Origin: Candidatus Omnitrophica bacterium CG07_land_8_20_14_0_80_50_8
Lineage (GTDB): Bacteria; Omnitrophota; Gorgyraeia; 2-02-FULL-51-18
Length of the DNA stretch: 5,983 nt
Direction of reading: 5' to 3'
NCBI GenBank assembly: GCA_002779345.1
Contig: PEWW01000034.1
Coordinates: 1 to 5,983, forward strand
In this document: piece by piece, positions 1-5,983 of the stretch
Layout of the letters: each line of letters begins with the position of its first letter
Position numbering within the stretch: the stretch's first letter is position 1
Made by a program: the position numbers and the translations under genes
Notes under the pieces: generated by a model
What the model saw: only the letters and a program-made list of their open reading frames with translations
Database searches by the model: none
Told to the model about the DNA's origin: nothing

Positions 1-1788
1 CATCCCAAAATCGGAATGCCTCGTATGGTGCCTCAAAATGTGTCGGATGGCTTTTTGAATTTTTTCTCTCTCCGAAATCAACCCTAGGCCTAAAAGATCG
101 GCCATCCATTGTCCGTCAAGCTGCGAAAGACTGCATGTCTGCCCAAAAAACTTCCCGTTCCAAAGCTCGCGGTTAAAGCTGTCTTTGCCTTTCTCGAAGG
201 AAGCGCGGCAGGTTCTCGAAAAAGAGGCGTCTTTCATGAGACCACCCATCCTTTCGCAAGCCAATAGAGCCGCCAAAAAAATACCCGACGTATAAGCGTT
301 AGTTCCCCTAAATTCCCATAAATCGAACGTGTGATCCACCCCTTCGTGATCCGGGAGCCCGTTACGGTCAAAATCCATCCGCTTGGACCACGCAAGCGCT
401 TTTTTGACATGAGGATACATGACTTTCAGAAAGCGCCTGTCGCCCGACCAAAGAGTGTCCCGGTACACCATGAGGATAAACTTGGGGTTCAGATCCTTCC
501 AATAAAAAAACGTGGTGCCGTTCGACGGAAGGTCCAGCCGATTCCGACCCAGGTCATGCGGAATATAACCGTCTGCTCGCTGTGCCTTGGCAAATTGAGT
601 GATGAGGGACTGCTCAAGCTTCGGAAAAAAATAACTCAAAGGAATAGACCCGTAAAAACCGACGTCCACCGTTCCCATCAGAGGACAATCGACGGGGGCC
701 TCATAAAACGCAAAGCGTTCGTCTTGGGTGTACCAGCTTGAGGCGAAAAAAGGCGTCAAAGAAGTCATGAGCGCGTCTTTAAACCAGTCAGGGAACTTGA
801 GAGAAAACACGAGACGCTGTATTTTTTTAATTTTATTTCGAAACAACCTTTGTTTGGGAGTGACATAGCGGGCTACCGCGGCGGCGTCCTTGAAAAAATG
901 CGCATAACGGTGCCCCGCCGGATGCGTTGGAAAATACCAGACGGCGTTGAATGAAAGAACACTTTCAGCCTTCGGCTTAAGCATGCGTCGCGCCATCACC
1001 GCGCCGCACAGTTCCTGATTTTCTCCTTGCGCGGTAAACACCCGTTTGGTGTTGGGCAAAACGCCTTTGTCTTTAAAAAGGTCCCAGGCCTCGAGCGAAA
1101 TGTTTTCGGGATTAAAAGAAAAATTCCGCGTCACGGCGTTCCAGGATTTCATGAAACTCGATTGCCAGCCGTTTTTTAAAAAGGTAAATCGAAACGCGCC
1201 TTGAAGCGTATCGCGCGGGGTGGGGTCTTGGTTCGAAAACTCAATCGTAAGCGTTTTTTTATCCTCGTAAATTCTATTTTGCCGCCCCACGCACCATTCG
1301 CCGGAAGTGTTTCTGCCGATAAAAAGAAAACCCGCGGTGACGGGGACTTTTCTATTATTTTTAACCTTTAGATTAAAAAAAACGACGGGAAGGCTTGAGT
1401 TTCTGACATCCCCCGGCAGCCAGGGAGAGAAAATTTCAAGCAAAATTTCAATGCCGAGACCCGGCTCCTCGTAGGAAAGAATCGCGCGCGGAAAACTACC
1501 GTCGTAACGAATATTAGAAACCGTAGGGATGTTGCGAACAGGGATCGTTTGAAGCAAAAATGCCTTTTTCGCCGACCGGCCGCCTCTGGTTTTTTCCTCG
1601 GCGAAAAAACCAAGATGATAGCCCAACACACCGGGATAATCCTCACCGCCCATCAGAGGCTTTGACCAATTGTTCTGGAACGTAAAAGCGTTGAAAAGAC
1701 CTTGCGGGGTGATCTCGAATTTTCCGGCGCCGATCCCGCCGAAAGGCATCCCGGCCGTCACCTTGTCTTTGGTCTCATAAACAGGCAT
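1..1788 (-). CDS. GH116 family beta-glycosidase (GBA2-like), 3' end outside window
   Basis: The frame is open from the ATG at 1788 to the window edge: 596 codons without a stop. The C-terminus is missing. The N-terminus has the glycine-rich GGIGAG (17-22) typical of GH116, followed by a beta-rich domain to about residue 300 and then an alpha-helical toroid. E363 in RFAFYEAP, followed by DVGFYGS (375-381), matches the nucleophile region (E441 in TxGH116, E527 in human GBA2). D489 in HTFDLW, preceded by DRNGLPD and followed by NAYTSGIFLAAL, matches the acid/base (D593/D677). QLDGQW (556-561) is a further family block. GH116 enzymes are retaining beta-glucosidases or beta-xylosidases; the substrate here cannot be told. 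No signal peptide or membrane segment is visible, so it probably acts in the cytoplasm. Known members run from about 660 to over 800 residues, so perhaps 70-200 are missing. It lies 99 bases after the PilZ gene, in the same direction. Confidence 0.9.
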   Translation of the reverse strand, partial: MPVYETKDKVTAGMPFGGIGAGKFEITPQGLFNAFTFQNNWSKPLMGGEDYPGVLGYHLGFFAEEKTRGGRSAKKAFLLQTIPVRNIPTVSNIRYDGSFPRAILSYEEPGLGIEILLEIFSPWLPGDVRNSSLPVVFFNLKVKNNRKVPVTAGFLFIGRNTSGEWCVGRQNRIYEDKKTLTIEFSNQDPTPRDTLQGAFRFTFLKNGWQSSFMKSWNAVTRNFSFNPENISLEAWDLFKDKGVLPNTKRVFTAQGENQELCGAVMARRMLKPKAESVLSFNAVWYFPTHPAGHRYAHFFKDAAAVARYVTPKQRLFRNKIKKIQRLVFSLKFPDWFKDALMTSLTPFFASSWYTQDERFAFYEAPVDCPLMGTVDVGFYGSIPLSYFFPKLEQSLITQFAKAQRADGYIPHDLGRNRLDLPSNGTTFFYWKDLNPKFILMVYRDTLWSGDRRFLKVMYPHVKKALAWSKRMDFDRNGLPDHEGVDHTFDLWEFRGTNAYTSGIFLAALLACERMGGLMKDASFSRTCRASFEKGKDSFNRELWNGKFFGQTCSLSQLDGQWMADLLGLGLISEREKIQKAIRHILRHHTRHSDFGM

Positions 1789-1793
1789 ATAAA

Positions 1794-1799
1794 CCCCCC
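1794..1799 (-). promoter_or_regulatory. G-run ribosome binding site of the GH116 gene
   Basis: A run of six G on the minus strand lies 5 bases before the ATG at 1788. It is not a canonical AGGAGG but can pair partly with the anti-Shine-Dalgarno. It supports the ATG at 1788 over the internal ATG at codon 14, which would fall just before the conserved GGIGAG motif. Confidence 0.5.
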
Positions 1800-1803
1800 G
1801 ACT

Positions 1804-1897
1804 GTCATTCTGGGCATAGCGAAGAATCTTATCACGATAAGATCCCTGCCTGACGGTAGTCAGGGGCAGGCTTCGTCGCTAGGCTCCTCAAGATGAC
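1804..1897. repeat. Palindromic dispersed repeat, copy 1
   Basis: This 94-bp element begins GTCATTCTG and ends AAGATGAC, with imperfect terminal inverted arms. Inside are a perfect 8-bp stem (1826-1833 with 1836-1843, 2-base loop) and a second stem (1845-1854 with 1859-1870, two unpaired G). It shares its ends and the core GAAG(A/G)ATCT...AAGATCC with the element at 5088..5186, so both belong to one family. The layout looks like a non-coding MITE or REP-type element. It fills nearly the whole gap between the PilZ gene and the GH116 gene, and its right end runs 10 bases into the PilZ reading frame. There is no clear T-tract after the stems, so a role as an intrinsic terminator is doubtful; RNA stabilisation or attenuation is possible. 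Confidence 0.75.
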
Positions 1898-3831
1898 GTA
1901 TTAGTTTTTGTTAAAGCTTCCTGAGAATTCTCCAAACTAAACGGATTGTAACCCACCCAAGCAAAAATGCCATAGGCCGTACCGGACACAGAACCTGTGC
2001 GACTGCCCTTGGGCGTCCGCCAACCATGCCCCGTATCAACATTATCCATCGAAGCGTAAGGAAGACATCCGCGGCCCTGACCGGTCCTCGAAGGACTTGT
2101 GATGATCAATTTTTGAAGTTCGTTGAGATAAAAATTGGCCTTCTCGCGGTAATCGAGCGCTTTTGCCTGTTTACCGAGGCCGTTAAAATAGTTCGACAAA
2201 ATTCTATAAGTAACGATCCCTTGAGCCGTCCATTCGGTTGAAATCACACCTCCGCGCCCGAGGTTGCGGGCCTTGGAAAAATCAAAACCTCTCACGGCCG
2301 CGGTTTCCCCTCCGGGCTTTTTATAACGAACCTCGACAGCGCATTGTTTTTCCGCATAATCCATGATCGCTTCCGGATCAAATGAAAGCGCTTTCAACGT
2401 CTCAGGACCCAACGCCGCGATCGACCAGCTAAACGTATCCGTAGCGATTGTGGCGTCCCCTTTGCCGCGGTTGATCCTTAAGTCTTTTGCGCTATAGGCG
2501 TATTTTTTGAGCCACCGAAGAACTCCCTCGGCGGCCGTTTGGTAACGGGGGTCACCGGTTTCCCGATAAAGCATCGACAAGAACGCGTAAGCATCCAGAT
2601 GATGCTCGGTGCTGTACCAAACCACGGACGGACCGCCCTTCAGCCCCCCCTCGACATCCTGCATCCGGAGGAGCCAATCCCCGATCGCCTTGGCCATCGG
2701 CAAAAAGAGCCCATCTTTTACACGGTGTTCATATTGGAGCGCGGCGATGCCCAGCCAAGCGTTGGGACCCACGTGCACAGTTCCTTCCGTCATACGTCCG
2801 TCTGTCGCGTCGTAAGCATTAAAATAGGCGCTCCCGGATTTTTCGGCGCGCTGGGCATAAAAAGAAAGAATGCCTTCGGCGCTTTTTAGATCTCCAAAAA
2901 TTAAAAATACCTGGCACGCGAGAGATTGGTCATACGTGAACGCCCAATCGTCGAGACCGACATCCCCCTCAAAGCTTGCCACCAGGCCCGTGTGAAGATT
3001 GCGATGGGTTTTGATCCAGTCCGCCATTTGTGCAAGGGTTGTGCGCGTAAGCGCTCCTTCGTTCTTTTGCAAAGTTTGGTAGGTTGCCCTCAACGTCTCT
3101 TTGCTCCTGGAAAGGAGTGTCAGTTCCTCATCAAGCTTCCGTTGCCTTTCCAGGCTTTTGGCAAGTTCCTTTTCATGGGTTTCCTTTTGTTGGACATTTT
3201 CAACGGCAAGCAAGGCGATCGTGGTATTGAGTTTTTTTATTTCATCCTGCGATTGATCGAACTCAAGGCTCAAAGCCTGCTCCTTTTTTTGAAGCGCGAC
3301 TAGTTTTGAAGAAACCACGGACTCTTTCTCCGCGCTTTCATGAAAACGCCCGATAATCGCTTTATTTTCAGAAATGTGCCTTTGGTCTTGAATAAAAAAA
3401 AGTGCTGCGAGAGCCGCCAGCAAAACTCCCACCACGGCCGTCAGGCGCGGAATCCACCGCTGCCGCTTCGCGTACCAAATGATGCGTGACTTTGCTTTTT
3501 CATCGATTTGGGTATAAACAACCCCCACGAGATAACGAAATGGAGGCGGTGTTTCCTGCTGTTTCAACCATACGATCCGCGCGATAGCCTGGACCGGACG
3601 ACGGGCAAAAATGGGGTTGATGGTCAATGAGAGGAGAGTATCTCCGGCAAGAAAATCTTTTTCTATTTCCCAAGCTAAAACTTTAAGCTCAAGACACATG
3701 CCTCCGGCGCTGACATCTCTTGTAAAAGCCTGTAAAAGGCGGGCAGGCCCTCTTTCGCCGGCTGCCCGAAGGACCCCGAGTTCCACCGGAAAAACGGTGT
3801 TCATACGAACGTATTGGCGTTTTTCGTTCAC
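1888..3831 (-). CDS. PilZ - transmembrane - coiled-coil - helical toroid protein
   Basis: A 647-residue fusion. Residues 1-115 form a PilZ domain with both c-di-GMP motifs: RQYVR (5-9, RxxxR) and DVSAGG (39-44, DxSxxG). A basic stretch (AKRQRWIPR, 121-129) precedes one transmembrane helix (about 130-147), so the PilZ part should be cytoplasmic. Residues 152-262 are a charged heptad-like coiled coil. Residues 265-635 look like an (alpha/alpha) toroid of a glycosidase or polysaccharide lyase, with recurrent helix and GD turns (GDLKSAEGIL, TGDPRYQTAAEGVL). Acidic candidates for catalysis are D294/D295, E409 and D413 in STEHHLDAY, D465 in DTFSW and E533 in STEW. I cannot name the enzyme family. 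The start is GTG, overlapping the upstream stop by 4 bases; the next start, ATG at codon 10, would delete RxxxR. The likely role is c-di-GMP-responsive glycan binding or cleavage in the envelope. Confidence 0.9.
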   Translation of the reverse strand: MNEKRQYVRMNTVFPVELGVLRAAGERGPARLLQAFTRDVSAGGMCLELKVLAWEIEKDFLAGDTLLSLTINPIFARRPVQAIARIVWLKQQETPPPFRYLVGVVYTQIDEKAKSRIIWYAKRQRWIPRLTAVVGVLLAALAALFFIQDQRHISENKAIIGRFHESAEKESVVSSKLVALQKKEQALSLEFDQSQDEIKKLNTTIALLAVENVQQKETHEKELAKSLERQRKLDEELTLLSRSKETLRATYQTLQKNEGALTRTTLAQMADWIKTHRNLHTGLVASFEGDVGLDDWAFTYDQSLACQVFLIFGDLKSAEGILSFYAQRAEKSGSAYFNAYDATDGRMTEGTVHVGPNAWLGIAALQYEHRVKDGLFLPMAKAIGDWLLRMQDVEGGLKGGPSVVWYSTEHHLDAYAFLSMLYRETGDPRYQTAAEGVLRWLKKYAYSAKDLRINRGKGDATIATDTFSWSIAALGPETLKALSFDPEAIMDYAEKQCAVEVRYKKPGGETAAVRGFDFSKARNLGRGGVISTEWTAQGIVTYRILSNYFNGLGKQAKALDYREKANFYLNELQKLIITSPSRTGQGRGCLPYASMDNVDTGHGWRTPKGSRTGSVSGTAYGIFAWVGYNPFSLENSQEALTKTNTSS

Positions 3832-5045
3832 CGCATCCAGAGGGATTTTAATGTGTCATAGGCCTTCTTGGGGATCCGCTGATTATTGCCGCTCTCCGTT
3901 TTCTTAGGATCGAGCGACACGATACCCCACCATTCCTCATTCATGTTTAGACGGGTCTTGACGTCCGCGTCATAATAGTAAGAATTGTTGTACCAATGGG
4001 CCGCGATATCATGCACTGACCAAGTGTGCGGAAGATTTTCGTTGCCCTTCCACCATTCGTCCGTCCATTCAAAAAGGGTGCCTCCAAGACAATTGCCCGT
4101 GCCACGTTTCGGGCTCGAATTTCTTTCAATGTCCTGCCACTGAAGCTTGAGAAATTCCGCCTGGTCTTCTTCGTCCGGCTCTTCTGACATCGCGTTAAAA
4201 CTGTCCGCTCCCCATTCGGTCATAACGACGGGAATATCCAATTTTTGTTTGATCTGCCGGAAAAGGTTGCCGAACCCCGGGCCCCGGTAGGCGATCATCC
4301 CCAGCGCGTCAACGTCCGGACAAAGCTGTTTTGCGAAGTCAAGACTCGTGACTTCTCCGACGCCCATCACCACGGGATGCTTGGGATCGATCTTCTTTAC
4401 CTCTTTCGCCAATTCATTGACGAACGAATAATAAAGCTTTGCCTTTTCTTTTCTCTGAGATTCGGGATCCGGCAAGGCGTCTATCGCGTCGCTAGACCAG
4501 CGCTGAATATTTTGGCGGTCAAAACTATAATTATTCTCATTCCCCAACACCCACATTAAAACGCCGGGACAATCCTTATAAAGGCGGACCATTTCAAGGA
4601 CTTCAACCTTCACCTTTTGTTTGAATGACTCGTCCGAGTAGTTGGGCGGCGGCCAATCCCAGAACCCAAGGTAGGTTCCCATAAGCGCGCGAATGCCGAA
4701 TTTTCTATAAAGGTCATCCAGGACCTTTTTAACCTCTGTCGGATTTTTGCCGATGCGGTAGAAACGGACCGTGTTGACCCCTGCATTTTTCATTAGCTTG
4801 CCGTCCAAAAGCCATGGTTTGTGAAGGTCTCCCCAGAAGTTGTACTCATAGTCTTTGCCTATAGGGATCGGGTTATAACAAACGCCCTTGATTAAAAAAG
4901 GCTTTCCGTCGACAAGTAGTTTATACCCATTTGTTTTATCAATGAAGATGGCAGCAACACGCAAGCCGGCAAAATCTTTAGCATAAAAGTAAAGACCCGC
5001 AAGAACCGCACATACGCAGATAAAAATAATCGTAAATTTTTTCAA
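3828..5045 (-). CDS. Membrane-anchored or exported clan GH-A (GH2-like TIM-barrel) glycosidase
   Basis: A 405-residue protein beginning at TTG 5045. The frame stays open to a TTG at 5075, but the 5045 start has a GAGGG seven bases upstream and gives a typical MKK plus hydrophobic N-terminus (4-21). The segment may be an anchor or a cleavable signal (possible VLA/G site). The barrel starts at VDGKPFLIKGVCYNP (45-59), a common opening of GH2/GH5-like barrels, followed by MKNAGVNTVRFYR (85-97). GNE (168-170) ends strand 4 with acid/base E170, and TEWGAD (276-281) ends strand 7 with nucleophile E277. GGTLFEWTDEWW (321-332) suits strand 8. The N-terminal sandwich domains of full-size GH2 enzymes are absent. 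A retaining beta-glycosidase or transglycosidase acting outside the cytoplasmic membrane is likely; the sugar is unknown. Its stop overlaps the start of the PilZ gene, implying coupled synthesis. Confidence 0.88.
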   Translation of the reverse strand: MKKFTIIFICVCAVLAGLYFYAKDFAGLRVAAIFIDKTNGYKLLVDGKPFLIKGVCYNPIPIGKDYEYNFWGDLHKPWLLDGKLMKNAGVNTVRFYRIGKNPTEVKKVLDDLYRKFGIRALMGTYLGFWDWPPPNYSDESFKQKVKVEVLEMVRLYKDCPGVLMWVLGNENNYSFDRQNIQRWSSDAIDALPDPESQRKEKAKLYYSFVNELAKEVKKIDPKHPVVMGVGEVTSLDFAKQLCPDVDALGMIAYRGPGFGNLFRQIKQKLDIPVVMTEWGADSFNAMSEEPDEEDQAEFLKLQWQDIERNSSPKRGTGNCLGGTLFEWTDEWWKGNENLPHTWSVHDIAAHWYNNSYYYDADVKTRLNMNEEWWGIVSLDPKKTESGNNQRIPKKAYDTLKSLWMR

Positions 5046-5052
5046 AAGATGA

Positions 5053-5057
5053 CCCTC
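5053..5057 (-). promoter_or_regulatory. Ribosome binding site deciding the TTG start at 5045
   Basis: GAGGG on the minus strand, 7 bases before TTG 5045. No comparable purine-rich site is seen before the in-frame TTG at 5075, so the shorter protein is preferred. Confidence 0.6.
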
Positions 5058-5087
5058 GTAGGAAACGAGTACCAAACATCCAAAACC

Positions 5088-5186
5088 GTCATCCTCAAGG
5101 CGCTTTTTACCGAAGGATCTGTTCTAAGATCCTTTCCGCCTAAGGCGGACCCGCCGTAGGCGGGCGCTCTTGCGCTTGAGGATGAC
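5088..5186. repeat. Palindromic dispersed repeat, copy 2
   Basis: A 99-bp element with nearly perfect terminal inverted arms, 5088-5103 and 5172-5186 (one unpaired base). It encloses three perfect small hairpins: 5113-5120 with 5127-5134 (8 bp), 5136-5140 with 5144-5148 (5 bp), and 5150-5155 with 5159-5164 (6 bp). The whole could fold as a cruciform or a multi-branched RNA. It is related to the element at 1804..1897 by its ends and the GAAG(A/G)ATCT...AAGATCC core. It lies in the 178-bp gap between the secreted-protein gene and the GH-A gene. On the minus strand only a short TTTT follows the outer stem after two G, so it is a weak terminator at best. No flanking target duplication is obvious. 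Confidence 0.85.
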
Positions 5187-5223
5187 AAAGTTAACTTGGA
5201 CAGCAACGTTCCGAGCGTAATAC

Positions 5224-5823
5224 TTATTCGTACTTTATATCATCCAAATAGAAGGTGCCGCCTTGCGGGTTCACGTCAATATTCGTGGCCCAACAAAATC
5301 CTCCGCTGATGGAGGACAGGTCTTTGCCTTCCAGGTCAATCGTGAACTGCTGCCATTCGGTGGTTAAAACCACGGGACCGATGCCGGCCACGTCGGAATC
5401 CGCGTATTCTCCCGTGATGCCGCCGATCTTAAATTCCTCGATCCGTTCACCGCCCTTGTCACCGCGCGCCCAGAAGGTGAGCTTCTTGGCTCCGGTCAGG
5501 TCATAACCGCCGGGACGGCTTCCCCAGTTGTTCGGGGGGTTCTGCCAATAGATTCCGGCCCAGCGAGCGCCCTGTGTCGCTTTGCCGCTGTAGACGGTCT
5601 TAAAGCAAGTGGTCCCGCTGTGAGGATTGGCCATATATTTTTCGTCGATCTTCAGGTCTCCATAGTCCCCCATCCATCCGGAAGGGATATAATGGTTATC
5701 CGGGGCACTGCCGTCGGTGTAGACTTTGAAGGTTTTGAAGGGCGCTGTTTCAGCCATAGCCATCGGCTGAAAAGCAACCACAACCAGCGCCGCCGTTATT
5801 GCGAGCATCCATTTCATTTTCAT
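5224..5823 (-). CDS. Secreted carbohydrate-binding-module-like beta-sandwich protein
   Basis: A 199-residue protein. The signal peptide is clear: MKMK, a hydrophobic core (6-18), and an AMA/E cleavage site after residue 24. The mature 175 residues have many aromatics (W50, W88, W93, W100, W118, W157, W178) and end with a jelly-roll pattern: DLTGAKKLTFWARGD (108-122), TTEWQQFTIDLEGKDLSSISGGF (154-176) and GTFYLDDIKYE (189-199). This layout is usual in CBM4/9/11-like and CIA30-like galactose-binding folds. No catalytic motif is visible, so a glycan-binding or matrix role outside the cell is inferred. C73 and C177 might form a disulfide. The ATG has a strong AAGGAG six bases upstream. The gene follows its paralogue after 17 bases and was probably made by tandem duplication. 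It is separated from the GH-A gene by a palindromic repeat. Confidence 0.9.
   Translation of the reverse strand: MKMKWMLAITAALVVVAFQPMAMAETAPFKTFKVYTDGSAPDNHYIPSGWMGDYGDLKIDEKYMANPHSGTTCFKTVYSGKATQGARWAGIYWQNPPNNWGSRPGGYDLTGAKKLTFWARGDKGGERIEEFKIGGITGEYADSDVAGIGPVVLTTEWQQFTIDLEGKDLSSISGGFCWATNIDVNPQGGTFYLDDIKYE
5282..5366. repeat. 85-bp exact direct repeat, copy in the 199-residue protein gene
   Basis: Identical base for base to 5899..5983 at an offset of 617. It encodes most of the W157-N181 beta-sandwich segment. The following 58 bases to each stop codon have clearly diverged. The match may extend further beyond the window edge. Confidence 0.95.
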
Positions 5824-5829
5824 ACGTTT

Positions 5830-5835
5830 CTCCTT
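5830..5835 (-). promoter_or_regulatory. Strong ribosome binding site of the 199-residue protein gene
   Basis: AAGGAG on the minus strand, 6 bases before the ATG at 5823 and inside the 17-base gap after the upstream paralogue. It supports efficient independent initiation within a common transcript. Confidence 0.85.
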
Positions 5836-5840
5836 TGCGT

Positions 5841-5983
5841 TTATTCGTATTCTATATCATCCAAATAGAAGGTGCAACCATCCACGTTCGAATCCAGGTT
5901 CGTGGCCCAACAAAATCCTCCGCTGATGGAGGACAGGTCTTTGCCTTCCAGGTCAATCGTGAACTGCTGCCATTCGGTGGTTA
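5841..5983 (-). CDS. C-terminal 46 residues of a tandem paralogue of the secreted CBM-like protein
   Basis: Only the 3' end lies in the window; the start is beyond base 5983. The visible 46 residues, from TTEWQQF to YLDDIEYE, match residues 154-199 of the neighbouring protein at 40 of 46 positions. The first 28 are identical, and all changes fall in the last 18 (for example NLDSNVDGCTFY against NIDVNPQGGTFY). The extra cysteine in DGCTFY is absent from the paralogue. It is presumably also a secreted glycan-binding protein of about 200 residues. Its stop lies 17 bases before the start of the paralogue, so the two are probably co-transcribed. Confidence 0.88.
   Translation of the reverse strand, partial: TTEWQQFTIDLEGKDLSSISGGFCWATNLDSNVDGCTFYLDDIEYE
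5899..5983. repeat. 85-bp exact direct repeat, copy in the upstream paralogue
   Basis: The second copy of the block at 5282..5366. It is cut by the window edge, so the true length of identity is unknown. Confidence 0.95.

Noticed and set aside
331..741. Plus-strand open frame of 136 codons
   Set aside because: It lies opposite the GH116 gene, across the strongly family-like E363-D489 region; its protein has no recognisable features.
1368..1646. Minus-strand open frame of 92 codons
   Set aside because: It is in another frame of the same strand inside the GH116 gene; the low-complexity R/F-rich product is typical of an out-of-frame read.
1..1788. Possibility of a decayed, frameshifted pseudogene
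   Set aside because: A continuous frame with intact GH116 catalytic motifs runs from 1788 to base 1. It lacks a stop only because the gene leaves the window.
2539..2889. Plus-strand open frames opposite the toroid domain
   Set aside because: They are shadows of the 647-residue protein, whose frame has clear domain structure; no ribosome binding site is seen.
3611..3907. Plus-strand open frame crossing the junction of the GH-A and PilZ genes
   Set aside because: It overlaps both genes on the opposite strand and encodes no recognisable motif, so it is taken as chance.
5088..5186. CRISPR-like or intrinsic terminator reading of the hairpins
   Set aside because: The hairpins differ from one another, have no regular spacers, and no solid T-tract follows the outer stem on either strand.
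5046..5223. Search for a promoter before the GH-A gene
   Set aside because: No convincing -35/-10 pair with suitable spacing could be picked out by eye; the space is mostly taken by the repeat.
5299..5316. TCCTCC/GGAGGA inverted repeat with a 6-base loop, also present in the upstream paralogue
   Set aside because: It encodes the SSISGG turn of the beta-sandwich and is duplicated with the gene; codon content explains it.

Overview
All real coding sequence in this window lies on the minus strand, so transcription runs from high to low coordinates. In transcription order the window holds: the 3' end of a small secreted carbohydrate-binding-like protein gene (5841..5983), a complete tandem paralogue of it (5224..5823), a membrane-anchored clan GH-A glycosidase-like gene (3828..5045), a PilZ - transmembrane - coiled-coil - helical-toroid gene that overlaps it by 4 bases (1888..3831), and the first 596 codons of a GH116 (bile-acid beta-glucosidase/GBA2-like) gene that leaves the window at base 1 (1..1788). 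There is no stretch above 300 bases without a gene. The longest gap, 5046..5223, is mostly filled by a palindromic repeat.

The gene order suggests one polysaccharide-handling unit. The 199-residue protein has a clean signal peptide and a beta-sandwich ending typical of carbohydrate-binding modules. The GH-A protein carries both catalytic carboxylates and an N-terminal hydrophobic anchor. The 647-residue protein has both c-di-GMP contact motifs of PilZ on the cytoplasmic side and a probable carbohydrate-active toroid outside the membrane. The GH116 enzyme has no signal peptide and may finish degradation of imported oligosaccharides. The 4-base GTGA overlap links the GH-A and PilZ proteins most tightly, so a c-di-GMP-gated glycan-processing complex in the envelope is the most interesting reading. 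It is an inference.

Two diverged copies of a structured, inverted-repeat element (1804..1897 and 5088..5186) occupy the only two large intergenic gaps. One copy supplies the last codons and stop of the PilZ gene. The two tandem secreted-protein genes share an exactly identical block of at least 85 bp next to diverged ends, which suggests recent duplication or gene conversion.

The organism is a bacterium with Shine-Dalgarno initiation, GTG and TTG starts, moderate GC and dispersed palindromic repeats. The multidomain PilZ fusion and the abundance of glycosidases would suit an uncultured lineage such as Omnitrophota or another deep-branching, envelope-complex phylum, but nothing here fixes the taxonomy.
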